Origin: Adenophora triphylla var. japonica | Lineage: Eukaryota > Streptophyta > Magnoliopsida > Asterales > Campanulaceae | DNA length: 64,000 nt | Direction: 5' to 3' | NCBI GenBank assembly: GCA_022495995.1 | Contig: JAFEMH010000163.1 | Location: 620,001-684,000 of the forward strand | Translations under genes and position numbers: made by a program | In this document: positions 21,896 through 32,756 of the stretch, piece by piece | How the letters are laid out: each line of letters starts with the position of its first letter | Numbering within the stretch: position 1 is the first letter of the stretch | Notes under the pieces: generated by a model | The model's input: the letters and a program-made list of their open reading frames with translations, nothing else | Database searches by the model: none | What the model was told of the DNA's origin: nothing

Positions 21896-22078
21896 CTTAA
21901 ACCCTAACCCCTAAACCCTAACCCCTAACCCTAACCCCTAAACCCTAAATCCTAAACCCTAACCCCTAAACCCTAACCCTAACTCCCTAAATTCCCTAAA
22001 CCCTAACCCTAAACCCCAACCCTAACCCTAACCCCTAAACCCTAAACCCTAACCCCTAAACCCTCCCAAACCCTAAAC
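21896..22078 (+). repeat. Interstitial telomeric repeats (CCCTAAA-type)
   Basis: About 180 bp of mixed CCCTAAA, CCCTAA and CCCCTAAA units, the plant telomere motif, C-rich on the plus strand. It starts directly at the end of the foldback arm and ends at CCCTAAACCATATAGGTATAGG, where the array type changes. Confidence 0.95.
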
Positions 22079-23106
22079 CATATAGGTATAGGATATGTGG
22101 TATACATAGGTATGTGGTATATAGGTATGTGGTATAGTGGTATGTGGTATAGTATGTGGTATGTATAGGTGGTATGTGGTATAGGTATAGGTAGGTATAG
22201 GTATGTGGCATATAGTGGTATGTGGTATGTGGGTATAGGGTATGTGGTATAGGGTATAGGTATAGGGTATGTGGCATGTGGCATAGGTATGTGGTATAGT
22301 GGCATGTGGCATGTGGTATAGGTATGTGGTATGTATATGTGGTATAGGTATGTGGTATGTGGCATAGGGTATGTGGCATAGTGGTATGTGGTATAGGGTA
22401 TAGGTATGTGGCATGTGGTATAGTGGCATGTGGTATAGGGTATAGGGTATATATAGGGTATAGTGGCATAGTGGCATGTATAGGGTATAGGGGTATGTGG
22501 TATAGGGTATAGGGTATAGGCATAGGGTATAGGGTATAGTGTATGTGGTATAGGGCATAGGGGTATAGGGTATAGGGTATGTGGTATAGGGTATAGGGTA
22601 TTGGCATGTGGCATAGGGTATAGTGGTATAGGGTATAGGGCATAGTGGCATAGGGTATAGTGGTATAGGGTATAGGGGTATAGGGTATAGGGTATAGGGT
22701 ATAGTGGTATAGGGTATAGTGGCATAGTGGTATAGTGTATAGGGTATATATAGGGTATGTGGTATAGGGTATAGGGTATAGGGTATAGGGTATAGGGTAT
22801 AGGATATGTGGTATATGGCATAGGGTATGGTATAGTGGTATAGGGTATGTGGTATAGGGTATAGGGCATAGGTATAGGTATGTGGTATAGTGGTATAGGG
22901 TATAGTGGTATAGCATATGTGGCATATGGTATAGTGTATAGGGTATAGGGTATAGGGCATAGGGTATAGTGGCATAGTGTATGTGGTATAGGGTATGTGG
23001 CATAGGGTATAGGGTATAGGTTATGTGGTATAGGGTATAGTGTATAGGCATATAGGGTATAGTGGTATAGGGTATAGGGTATAGGGGTATAGGGTATAGG
23101 GTATAA
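22079..23106 (+). repeat. 1-kb telomere-like variant array (TATAGGG/GGTATGTG)
   Basis: This is a degenerate array of 6-8 bp units, mainly TATAGGG and variants GGTATAG, TGTGGTA, TGGCATA. TATAGGG differs by one base from TTTAGGG, the G-rich telomere strand, so polarity is opposite to the adjacent CCCTAAA block. Three overlapping minus-strand open frames of 300-358 codons rich in YPIPYT exist only because the repeat lacks stops. They are not genes. Confidence 0.9.
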
Positions 23107-23870
23107 AAATAATGGCATTATAAAATTAAAATTAATTAATATTTATGATTTATTTATTTTTTCAAAAATATCATAAATATTTATGATTTATTTATTTTTA
23201 TATAAATAAAAATAATGATATTTATTAAATTAAAAATTTTTCAAAAATAATATTTATTGACTCATATTTATTTTTTTGAGAGTAATTTAAAATAACTTTC
23301 ATATTTTATATAAATAAAAATAATGGCATTATAAAATTAAAATTAATTAATATTTATGATTTATTTATTTTTTCAAAAATATCATAAATATTTATGATTT
23401 ATTTATTTTTATATAAATAAAAATAATGATATTTATTAAATTAAAAATTTTTCAAAAATAATATTTATTGACTCATATTTATTTTTTTGAGAGTAATTTA
23501 AAATAACTTTCATATTTTATATAAATAAAAATAATGGCATTATAAAATTAAAATTAATTAATATTTATGATTTATTTATTTTTTCAAAAATATCATAAAT
23601 ATTTATGATTTATTTATTTTTATATAAATAAAAATAATGATATTTATTAAATTAAAAAATTTTCAAAAATAATATTTATTGACTCATATTTATTTTTTTG
23701 AGAGTAATTTAAAATAACTTTCATATTTTATATAAATAAAAATAATGGCATTATAAAATTAAAATTAATTAATATTTATGATTTATTTATTTTTATATAA
23801 ATAAAAATAATGATATTTATTAAATTAAAATTAATAAATATTAATGATTTATTTATTTTTTCAAAAATAT
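23103..23870. repeat. 211-bp AT-rich tandem repeat, about 3.6 copies
   Basis: The word AATGGCATTATAAAATTAAA recurs at 23111, 23322, 23533 and 23744, exactly 211 bp apart. Copies are nearly identical, indicating recent expansion. An inverted partial copy lies at 20560-20645. Confidence 0.95.
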
Positions 23871-23879
23871 AATGAAAAC

Positions 23880-24125
23880 AATTATATTTATTAATAATAG
23901 CGGCGGAAATTTCCGTCGCTGAATTTAAAATCAATGCGGAAATTTCCGTCGGTGAGAGTGCCATGTCATCGATCCAGGTGAGCGTACGTATAGTTTAGCG
24001 TCGGATTTATCAGCGACGGAATATTCCGCCGCTATATATTAATTATAGCGTCGGAATTTAATTTCCGCCGCTATAATTAATATTTAGCGGCGGAATATTC
24101 CGTCGCTGGTGGAAATTATAAATAC
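23880..24125 (+). repeat. Second block of CACTA2 subterminal repeats
   Basis: More AGCGGCGGAAATTTCCGTC and GCGACGGAATATTCCGCCGC words appear, as at the left end. The left subterminal region therefore appears split by the 20.5-23.9 kb block, which looks like an insertion or expansion. Confidence 0.7.
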
Positions 24126-24400
24126 TTAATTTATACCTCAGATATCAATTACGCCACAAATTTCCCTCTCTCTCTTCCCGCTATCTCTCTGTGCGACCTC
24201 GACCTAGAAGAAGAAGAAGAAGAAGCGTCCCTCGCCGTCCGTCCACCTCTCCACTGTCGCCGCCGTCGCCGTCCGTCGCCGTCCACCTCTCAACCTCTCC
24301 ACCGTCCGCTCGAGCTCTCACGCCGTCTGGATCCGTCCGCCGCCTCTCCACCGTGTTTCTCTCTCTTGCTCTAATCAAATCAAATCAAGGTAAATGTTTC
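24105..24400 (+). promoter_or_regulatory. CACTA2 promoter and leader exon
   Basis: AATTATAAATACTTAA (TATA-like, 24114-24128) follows the subterminal repeats. A pyrimidine-rich leader (CCCTCTCTCTCTTCCCGC) comes next, then a GAAGAAGAAG run and a C-rich stretch ending CAAATCAAG|GTAAATG, a good splice donor at about 24389. The open frame over the C-rich part is Arg/Ser/Pro-rich and probably not a protein. Confidence 0.45.
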
Positions 24401-25706
24401 GATTTCTTTCAAATAAGTAGTTCTAATTCGAGGATAGTGTGTTAATTTGTTGTGAATATGAATTTGTTTCGATTTCTCACGCCGTCTTGAATCTGTCTGT
24501 GATTTTTTTTTTTAATCTGTGTTTCTCGATTAAATTGGTGGTGAAAACCCAAATGCAAATGGGTTTCTCGATTAACAGAGTGGGGGACCCGAATATCCGA
24601 ATTTGTTTCGATTTCTCGATTATAAATACTCATTTTTTTTTTTAATCAGTCTGTGATTTTTTTTTTAATCTGTGTTTCTACTCCTTATTCATTTCTCTCA
24701 GAATTTGATAATTTTGTTTACTGTTTGGTGGTGATTTCTTAGGAGGGAAAAAGTTTGATGTTTGGAAACTGGTTAATGGGTGAGTGGAAATCTGATCCAT
24801 GAGTTTTAGGAGAGCAAGTTTCAGCCAAAGAAAGACCGCTGTGTTATGGACTTATGGGACTTTTGGATTTTGGATAGGATAATGATTTTCGAAATATGGG
24901 CATTACATTGCAATTGCATGTTCATAATAATTATAAACTTAAAATAGTTGTTATTTTAAAAAAGAAAATTATCAATTTTGAGAAATACTAGTATAATTGT
25001 TATTAGAATTTAGGGCAATTCGCAATTTGATTACTTAAGTTGTATAACCTTTGCAATTTGGTTACCAACATTAAAAATTAGACAATCTGATTCTTGAGTT
25101 TGTCATGTCGCTGTGAATTGATATATAATCTAACTTTTCGTTAGATTTATAACGGAGAAAGTGTCATGTGTCATATGCATAACTTTTTATGGGCACATGA
25201 CACATGTCTATGTTACTCACAAGTCATGTCTATGTTAATCACAAGTCATTTAACATATCTGTAGTGTATGTTGATCGTTATGTGGATTACCTGGCTCTAT
25301 GGTTGCTGCTTTATTTTCTTTATTTTTTGGTATGTGATTGGGAGTGTAAATTAATGTAATTTATATGGTTAAATGACTTGCTCTCCCCCCCTTCCCCAAA
25401 TGATTGGTTACAAAATTTAACTGCTGGTGTGAAAGATGGTATTTGAGAATCATGATTGCCGCTCCCGCTGAGTCAAAGAGCTTTGTAGGATGGATGACTT
25501 CATTTGATCGGTAACCTTGAATAAGCATTTCCGTGCGTTGGGCGCCCATTGTGATGTCATTTGTTGTTTAACAACTGGAATGTGAGTGTGGTTGATACCC
25601 TAATCCCACTAATGGGAGGAATTAGACAAGGTGTAAACTTAGTATTATTTGCTTCAATTACAAACAAATAAGTAAGAAAACTCGTGGATGAAATAGTTTA
25701 GGAACA
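24400..25706 (+). other. CACTA2 intron-like sequence
   Basis: AT-rich sequence with T-runs and internal near-duplicates (TTTCGATTTCTC and AATCTGTGTTTCT, each more than once around 24460-24690). No TNP2 N-terminal or catalytic domain is recognisable on either strand. Confidence 0.4.
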
Positions 25707-26040
25707 TCTAGTTCTAGATCTCATTTTGGGGCGATTGACGGCATCGCGGACGGTGATTATGTCGCCTACGTTTGAGCGCCTGATATCAATCCTGGTACCC
25801 TAGATGCACCTTATATGAAACAAATTAGGATACAGTTTCTGTATCCTAGTTTGTTACATATTTAGTAATATTAACGAATAGAAGAAAACATATGTTAGTA
25901 ATATTAACGAATAGAAGAAAACATATGCCACTATAAAGAAAACGATAAATAACCGTACTCATAATCAAATATGTAACATGTTATATTTAATAAAAATAAA
26001 AATAAAAATATACATATATGTATATATATAAATATCATTA

Positions 26041-26300
26041 TTGTCTATTAAAATTGCTTGAATTGTCGATAGTTGAAATATTTCGGTTGCATTAATCCTA
26101 TTGTTCTCTGAGTGTATACTAGACATATATGGTTGATTACACTGTCGATTATAATCGATAGTGTTTGATTGACCTAGTCTACGTCGTGCACTTGGAGACC
26201 ATGGGGTTATGCTGTCAAAATTTCTTGATTTTCGATTATAAAGCAAGTAGACAAAGTGATATTTGCAATTCATGCGTGTATTTCGGGATGGGATAGAAGC
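26041..26300 (+). repeat. Repeat shared between CACTA2 and CACTA4
   Basis: This segment (for example TTCGATTATAAAGCAAGTAG and TGACCTAGTCTACGTCGTGC) recurs on the opposite strand at 62610-62890 in CACTA4. A shorter third copy lies at 27965-28050. The two long copies have the same orientation relative to each element's genes. Confidence 0.85.
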
Positions 26301-26345
26301 CAACCCCACTACTATCACGTACAACCACTACCATGGGGTTATGCT

Positions 26346-26485
26346 GGAGTGGAAAATCTCAAGTTTTTTGCACAAGCGTTAGGCCCAAAGATTGAAACTT
26401 TGATTAATTATTATAATAATAAATCTACTTTCAAAGTTTCAATCTTTGGGCCAAATGCTTGTGCAAACTTGATATTTTCCACCCC
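26346..26485. mobile_element. MITE-like palindrome, copy A
   Basis: Inverted repeats of about 58 bp (GGAGTGGAAAATCTCAAG ... CTTGATATTTTCCACCCC) surround a short AT-rich centre, total 140 bp. Copy B lies 180 bp downstream as part of a tandem duplication of flanking DNA, and copy C is in CACTA4 (62427-62567). The superfamily is not clear from the ends. Confidence 0.75.
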
Positions 26486-26523
26486 ACTACTATCACGTAC
26501 AACCACTACCATGGGGTTATGCT

Positions 26524-26755
26524 GGAGTGGAAAATCTCAAGTTTTTGCACAAGATTAGGTCCAAAGATTGAAACTTTGAAAGTAGATTTAGCAATTAATC
26601 GTAAAATAAGAAAATCCCCAACTTCGCTTGTAGAAGATACAAAAACTGCAGCTTGGGGATTTTCTTGTTTTCTCGATTAATTATAATAGTAAATCTACTT
26701 TTAAAGTTTCAATCTTTGGGCCAAATGCTTGTGCAATAGACTTGATATTTTCCAT
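26524..26755. mobile_element. MITE-like palindrome, copy B, with internal insertion
   Basis: It has the same ends as copy A, but the centre holds about 90 extra bases with their own inverted words (GAAAATCCCCAA ... TTGGGGATTTTC). Confidence 0.7.
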
Positions 26756-27110
26756 CGGTGTAACATGTTATATTTAGTAAATATAACATGTTACATATTT
26801 AGTAAACATAACATATTACATATGCAACAATTAGATAAGTTACTAAATATCTAATTTTCAAGTCTTTTAAAGTCAAAGGGGGAGGAAAGGGGGTGAATGT
26901 ATCAATAATGTAACATATTCAACCGCACACTACCTTAGTGGTTCTAGATCCCATTTTGGGGCGATTGACGGCATCGCGGACGGTGATGTAATATCGCCTA
27001 CGTTTGAGCGCCTCGATATCAATCCTGGCACCCTAGATGCACCTTAGGGTATTGTGGTTGGTGGTTAACATCTTAAAATATAAATAAGATGAGAGCCTTT
27101 CTCACCTGCC

Positions 27111-27830
27111 TATCAAAATCCGTCCATCTTTGATCAAGAAAGATAGAGCAAATAAGTTCTTGTCGGTTTGAGCAAAGGATTTTTCTTTAATAAGAGTTTT
27201 CCGGTTTCACTGTTCTCTTCTCTCTAAGGATCTCAAACATCACGGCCATGTTCTTGTCGATGTACTGTTTTACTCTTCAATGGTGTTATACGGTCACAAG
27301 TAAAAACAAGGTAACAGTATAACACCAGTGAAGAGAAAACAGAACTTTCCTCCAATTTTTTTAATCTCCACCTTCCATTTACTCGAGATCCTGATTGCAG
27401 AATCTTCCTCATGAGCTTGAAAGCTGGCGGTGTTGCCCTCAATCTCACGGTTGCTTCGCATGTGCAACCGTGAGATTGAGGGCATGTGCAACCGTGAGAT
27501 TGAGGGCAACACCGCCAGCTTTCAGGCTCATGAGGAAGATTCTGCAATCAGGATCTTGGGTAAATGGAAGGTGGAGATTGAAAAAATTGGAGGAAATTTC
27601 TGTTTTCTCTTCACCGGTGTTATACGTTATCTTGTTTTTACTGTGACCGTATATCACCAGTGAAGAGTAAAACAGGCACTGTCAAGACATGGCTGTGATG
27701 TTTGAGATTCTTAGAGAGGAGGACAGTGAAACTGGAAAAACCTATATTAAACAGAAAATCCTTTGCTCAAACTGACAAGAACTTATTTGCTCTATCTTTC
27801 TTGGTCTAAGCTGAGATAGGGTTTTGATAG
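27111..27830. repeat. Long hairpin (arms about 345 bp) carrying a RAD5/RAD16-type SNF2 exon
   Basis: The left arm (27111-27454) and right arm (27486-27830) are about 90% identical inverted copies with a loop of only about 30 bp. The loop includes an extra copy of CAACCGTGAGATTGAGGGCA. Near the tip both arms encode FLMSLKAGGVALNLTVA preceded by DPDCRI (27387-27453 plus strand; 27486-27560 minus strand). This is the conserved helicase C-terminal motif of RAD5/RAD16-type SNF2 ATPases, flanked by intron-like sequence. A transcript through this would fold into a near-perfect dsRNA and could yield siRNAs against the host gene; that function is inference. Confidence 0.85.
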
Positions 27831-28210
27831 TTGTGGATGATAACGACTCTTATCTTGTTTATAAATGTTAATTTAATTCATCATTGTAAAATTATATATT
27901 TTACAACAAAGAATTAAATATTAATATTTAAAATTATTCACAATAGTAATAATTTAGGTCTATGCAAAAGCCGAAATTTCTTTATTTTCGATTATAAAGC
28001 AAGTAGGCAAAGTGATATTTGCATTTCATATAATCATGCATTTCGGGATGGGATAGGTTTATCAAACATGCACTTAAAGGACAGAGTAGGTGGTTAGGTA
28101 GGGACACCATTATCCTTTAGTTTAGTTTGAACTAGAGCTCAAGATTTGTTGATACAATTATTCACAATATTAATAGGTAAAAAGTCCCAGCAGCCCCAAT
28201 TTAAGGCAGC

Positions 28211-28717
28211 ATGGAGCATTACAATGGAGAAATTGTTTCCCGCGAGTTTCAATTTCAACAAGACATTCTTGAACTCACGCGCTTTCACCAAAAACAACAC
28301 CGGAAACTTATTGACAGGAGGTATAGCATGCCATGCATCTGGTCTCTAAAAGATTGGAAGATTGATTGGGATCTGCTCCGAGCTGCTTCGTGCTTTTGGG
28401 ATTCGGAGCGACATGTGTTCACCCTATCGTACACGTTGATGGATTTCAAGAGAACAACTAAAGACAACGAAAAAGCTCGAAAGGACCTTAAGGAAATCTG
28501 TAAGCGGCCGGCCTTAGACTTGGTATACGTCAATGGTAAACCAGTTAGACCGATGGCTCAATACGTGCTTACAAAGGAAAAGAAGCTCCTCCTCCTGAAA
28601 TGGCTCAAGGATTTAAGGCTTCCGGATGGTTACGCGTCTAACATTGGTAATCGTGTCAATGTAGAGGAGGAAAGTACGGGGTTTGAAGAGTCACGATTGC
28701 CACGTTTTCTTGGATAG
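28211..28717 (+). pseudogene. Chimeric ORF: Tat antisense-protein segment fused to TNP2
   Basis: A 168-codon frame. Residues about 30-74 read HQKQHRKLIDRRYSMPC, IWSLKDWKIDWDLLRAASCF and WDSERHVFTLSY. This aligns with Tat1 antisense gene A (LWHLRDLPPDWDLLRAAAKF, WDVRRHVYCFSY; 19 of 32 identical). From residue about 75 the frame becomes standard CACTA TNP2: TKDNEKARKDLKEICKRPAL, then TKEKKLLLLKWLKDLRLPDG. The junction is at about 28431. The catalytic part of TNP2 is missing. A frameshift near 28680 separates the ORF from the following DUF4218 sequence. Confidence 0.75.
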
Positions 28718-29580
28718 GCTACTTCCGATTGCTCTCGGGGGTCTATTGCTGACAATATCGGGTGGCGTTAACGTAGTTAAGTGAGTTTTTCCGAGCGTTA
28801 ACATCGACCACAGTGCGTGTTGATCACACGAAAAAGCTTGAGGAGAGCATCGTAGTGACTTTGTGCAAACTTGAGAAGATATTTCCTCCTTCATTCTTTT
28901 ATTCTATGGAGCATTTACCGGTCCACTTGGCATACGAAGCTAAAGTCGGTGGTCCAGTTTAATACAGATGGATGTATCCATTTGAGAGGTAATTGAATTT
29001 ATTCTATTTCTAAATAATTTGAGCGTTAACAATATACCTTCTTTAACATTATTTATGTTTTAATCTACGAATGACTTTTAGGTATCTAGGCCAATTGAAA
29101 AGGAAGATGAGCAATAGGGCCATGGTCGAGGCCTCAATTTCGGTAGGCCGTTATCATAGATGAGATTGTTGCCTTTGTCGGAACATATTTTCCTCCTGAT
29201 GTTGATACGAGATTGACTAGGGTTGGCCGCAATTACGATGGTGGTTTTCCGTCTAAGGGAAACATCTCTGTATTTTCATCCCCTGGTCGGTTGCTCGGCA
29301 AACGGGTTGGTACGCGTACGTTAACCGCTAAAGAGTTTGCCGCGGTCGAAACGTATGTTCTTCTTAAGCTGCGACGAGGTTGGGGAATATATCAAGTAAG
29401 TCATTGATGTTATGTTTACGCCTCGTCGATTAAATTATGCATGTTTAATTACCTGCATATGAAATGCCTTGTTTAACCCTATTGCAGAATGTTTGAAGAT
29501 TTAGCTCTGGATTTATCTCCAGAACTCATCGCAACTAGGACAGAAAGAGAATTTCCAAAGCGCTAAGGAAATATGTAAAT
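28718..29580 (+). pseudogene. CACTA2 TNP2 DUF4218 region
   Basis: This continues the TNP2 gene in pieces. SHDCHVF-like sequence and RLLPIAL appear at 28690-28730, and FPPSFF-like then YSMEHLPVHLAYEAKVGGPV near 28890-28960. YLGQLKRKMSNRAMVEASIS follows at 29081, and RVGRNYDGGFPSKGNISVFS and RTLTAKEFAAVETYVL at 29213-29370. These are hallmarks of the DUF4218 domain of CACTA TNP2 proteins. Introns are evident around 28990-29080 and 29395-29490, and several frameshifts occur. Confidence 0.8.
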
Positions 29581-29669
29581 ATTTCGTTTCATTCAAATTT
29601 ATTCTATACACTTCTTTAAACATTCAATCTTAAAATTGTATTAAATTGGTTACAATATTGTCTTATAGA

Positions 29670-30485
29670 TAGCTGAACATCCGGGTGATGCCAAAGCTGC
29701 GAGGTTAAGACATTTAGCATCATCTCCGTACTTGAACGTTCATTTATACAACGGTTATTTCGTGAATGGCTATGTGTTTCATACCAAAGCTTACGGGGGC
29801 TCTAAATTGACGTGGAATAGTGGTGTGAAGCTTATAGGGAATGATTATTATGGCGTCCTGAAAGAAGTAGTCGAGGTGGAGTATTTCGGTAGAAACAGTG
29901 TTGTCTTGTTCAATTGTGATTGGCGGGATCTTTGTGCGAGGTGTTAAGAAGCACCCCATATTTGACCTCGTCGATGTAAAGGACTCGTCCAGACATAATG
30001 GCGACGACGTCTTCATCTTAGCATCTCAAGCACAACAGGTATACATGACTCCCTACCCTCGTCCGCGACCTGACGGATTGTGGGCTGTTTGGATGACCAA
30101 GGCTAGGAGCATGATTGACAACCTACCCTCGTCGACAACTACAGAGTCGTCATTAGAAACACCCTATCAAGAGGATGAAATGCCAGTGCCACCTAACGTT
30201 TCATCAGCTAATCATCCATTAGATGATGTCACTCATATTCCTCAAAATGTTGATGAACCCGAGGAGGATATCTTACCAATGAATTTGCCAACTCCCCCGC
30301 CTCGTTCAGGTCATCTCGCACACATTGATATTGATGAATCAGAGGAAGAGGAAGAGGAAGAGGAAGAGGAAGAGGAAGAGGAAGAGGGAGAGGAAGAGGA
30401 AGAGGAAGAGGAACCGAGTTTGATTCATCGTAGTCAGAAGACGAAGATGAAGAACTCGAGTTTTGTAGTAATTCGAGTCCGGTGA
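29670..30485 (+). pseudogene. CACTA2 TNP2 DUF4216 region and acidic C-terminus
   Basis: LNVHLYNGYFVNGYVFHTKA at 29732-29790 opens the DUF4216 domain. It continues LKEVVEVEYFGRNSVVLFNC and, after a shift near 29930, KHPIFDLVDVKDSSRHNGDD then VFILASQAQQVYMTPYPRPR. The C-terminal tail is long and acidic, with a run of about 30 Glu codons from an expanded GAGGAA repeat (30339-30413), and stops at 30485. The family role is DNA binding and transposition of CACTA elements. CACTA4 encodes a close relative at 63350-64000. Confidence 0.85.
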
Positions 30486-30534
30486 TGATGATGGGGACGA
30501 AGATTAATAATAGTTTAAAGTTTAAAATTGTATT

Positions 30535-30825
30535 GTGAATGCTTTAGATTATTAGAACTTTAAAGTTTTATATGTATTGTGAATGCTTTAGATTATTAGA
30601 ACTTTAAAGTTTCATATGTATTGTGAATGCTTTAGATTATTTTTAATATCCGTCGTTTTATATATATTGTGAATGCTTTAGATTATTAGAACTTTAAAGT
30701 TTTATATGTATTGTGAATGCTTTATATTATTAATAGTTTAAAGTTTTATATGTATTGTGAATGCTTTAGATTATTAGAACTTTAAAGTTTTAGATGTATT
30801 GTGAATATATTGTTTCCTATTGTTA
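30535..30825 (+). repeat. 43-44-bp tandem repeat after TNP2
   Basis: About six copies of GAATGCTTTAGATTATTAGA plus ACTTTAAAGTTTTATATGTATTGT between the TNP2 stop and the next gene. Probably 3'UTR or intergenic. Confidence 0.9.
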
Positions 30826-30861
30826 AAGTTGTATATTTTAATATTTTTCTTGTAATACGGT

Positions 30862-32696
30862 ATGAGTTCTAGTAGAAAGGGCAAGGGTAAGAAGACTAAG
30901 CCTATTTACACATTGATTACTTGGGACGCAACCGTCCCGATCCGGTAGCGATGATGTCGACCCCTCACGCGGTAGTACTAGCTCCACCTCTGGGGCCGAT
31001 ACTCGGACTACTGTCGATTACGAGGAGAGGATATTGGTCGAGATATCATCACTTTATGACCGATAAGTAACTCTTCATTAATTTGATATAAGTTGGTTCC
31101 TTTTTGCTTTATATATAATTCATTATTTAAGTTAAAATGTTATTGTATAAATATACTTGGCGAGGTTTGTAGGTGGATACCCCACCCCGGGGACTAAGAT
31201 CGGGCAATACGGCGGTCTCGAAAAATGACCGAGTTTTGGCCCAACTGGAAAAAATTGCCACGAGAGGCGTAAGGACGATGCGTGGGATGAGTTTAAGGTA
31301 ATGTGTTAATGGTTTTTATTTAAAACTTAAATGTTAGTTTGTTATTAAAATGTTATAATTAATAATGATTGTACTCTTTTAGTTTTGTAATGTTATCATT
31401 ATATGTTGTAGGCTAAATATTATTGGGCGCCAGACATCAGCGATGCGACGGCTAGATTTGTTTACGATGAGCAGGCTCACAAGCTATTTAAGGATTTTAT
31501 TTGTAACATATTTATCTATCCTTAATTAGTTTAATTAACAATGATTATACTCTTTTAATTTTATAATGTCATCATTATATGTTTACAAGATATTCATATT
31601 TTTTATAGGTACCACGAAGAAAAATTATTATACTACTCGGCTCGCGGCGGGACAACAGCCCTTGTGTCCTACTTTTATGACCGATGAGGTGTTTGGTCAA
31701 TTTTGCGAATATTGGGGGTCGCCTGCGGCGAAGGCTATATCCGAACAGGCCAAGGCCAATAGAGCAGGCTCCTCGGGGTCGGCGGCGTTGCATACCGGGG
31801 GGACGCTCACGGTCGTCGAGCATCACGACCGCATGGTATGTATGTTAATTTAAATGTAGTAGTGTATGGATGCTTTTAAATAGGTTTATGTACGTATGTT
31901 AGCTGGGAGCCAATGTTGATGCTATGAAATCCATAGTTTTAGTGTAAATGTAGTGTATGCATGCTTTTAAATCAGTTTAAATGTTGCATTTATATATACA
32001 ATTTCAAAGTAATAATCTCGCTTATTTTATTTATAGGAAAGGGAGTATGGTCCGAATATCACTTTTGTGGATGTTTACGCTAGCACCCATATTCGGAATT
32101 CTACAGCGCCCGATCAACCTCCGCAATGGGTTGACGATCGATGCACTTTGCCTTTGTAAGTAAACTACCATTAAATGACTTGATTTTGAATATGTAAATT
32201 TATTTATGTACCTTACATTGTGTATATGATTATAATTGTTTGTTTTATTTTTCAGCCGCATATCAAGCCGCCGTTGTTCCCGAAGGAACGCCTCCGGCGA
32301 GCCCGTCCCCTTCGTGCTCGATGTTTGGCAGAGGTCACCTCTCGGGACATCCAAGGAGAGGAGCCCGAGTGTTAGGGATGGGGATTACGGGCGCAATGCC
32401 CGTCGGCGTCGACCGGCCGTCGGCGAAATGTAGCCCGGCCCACGTTTCATGATCCGAGGGTCGACACTCTGGAGGCTGCGTTGGAGGAGGAGAAACGCGA
32501 GCGGGCAAAGCTTGCGGATGCTTTGGCGGTTCGAGCGCGGATGCGGGGAGGAGAACGATCGACGTCATGCGAGAGATTCGTAGACGGCATGCGAGACTCA
32601 AAGACAATTGGCGCCGTTGATGGCTCATCTCGGCCAGACTCCCGGGGTAATTTCCGCCTCCCGAGGTTGATTGCGGACATTTTTAGACATTTTTAG
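30862..32696 (+). pseudogene. CACTA2 Transposase_24-type (Ptta/En/Spm) gene
   Basis: ATG at 30862 starts a basic N-terminus (SSSRKGKGKKTKPIYTLI). Exon-like pieces follow: WAPDISDATARFVYDEQAHK (31430-31490); then FMTDEVFGQFCEYWGSPAAK, EQAKANRAGSSGS, HTGGTLTVVEHHDRM (31670-31835), which is the conserved core (YW-S, K-NR, HTGG); then ITFVDVYASTHIRN with WVDDRC at 32050-32150. A C-terminal coiled-coil exon LEAALEEEKRERAKLADALA runs at 32465-32530, with a stop at 32696. Introns of 80-200 bp separate them. There are frameshifts near 30945 and 32440. This is the second gene of the element and lies downstream of TNP2, as usual in plant CACTA elements. Confidence 0.8.
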
Positions 32697-32756
32697 ACAT
32701 TTTTGTATTAATTTATACTTGTTTGTAATCATTTTTGACATTTGGTACCCGCGGGA

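Larger units (their letters stand above)
25707..27047 (+). repeat. Direct repeat pair of about 108 bp (25707-25815 and 26940-27047)
   Basis: Both copies contain TTTTGGGGCGATTGACGGCA, CGTTTGAGCGCC and CCCTAGATGCACCTTA. They enclose 1.1 kb that includes the MITE-like palindromes. One copy reads GCGCCTGATATC and the other GCGCCTCGATATC. Confidence 0.85.

Noticed and set aside
22042..23118. Minus-strand open frame of 358 codons rich in YPIPYT and two overlapping long frames
   Set aside because: All three frames exist because a TATAGGG-like microsatellite lacks stops. The peptide is pure repeat with no domain or start context.
24191..24445. Arg/Ser/Pro-rich protein at the CACTA2 leader
   Set aside because: Opposite-strand frames are also open through the C-rich trinucleotide-like stretch. 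It ends at a splice donor and is better explained as 5'UTR.
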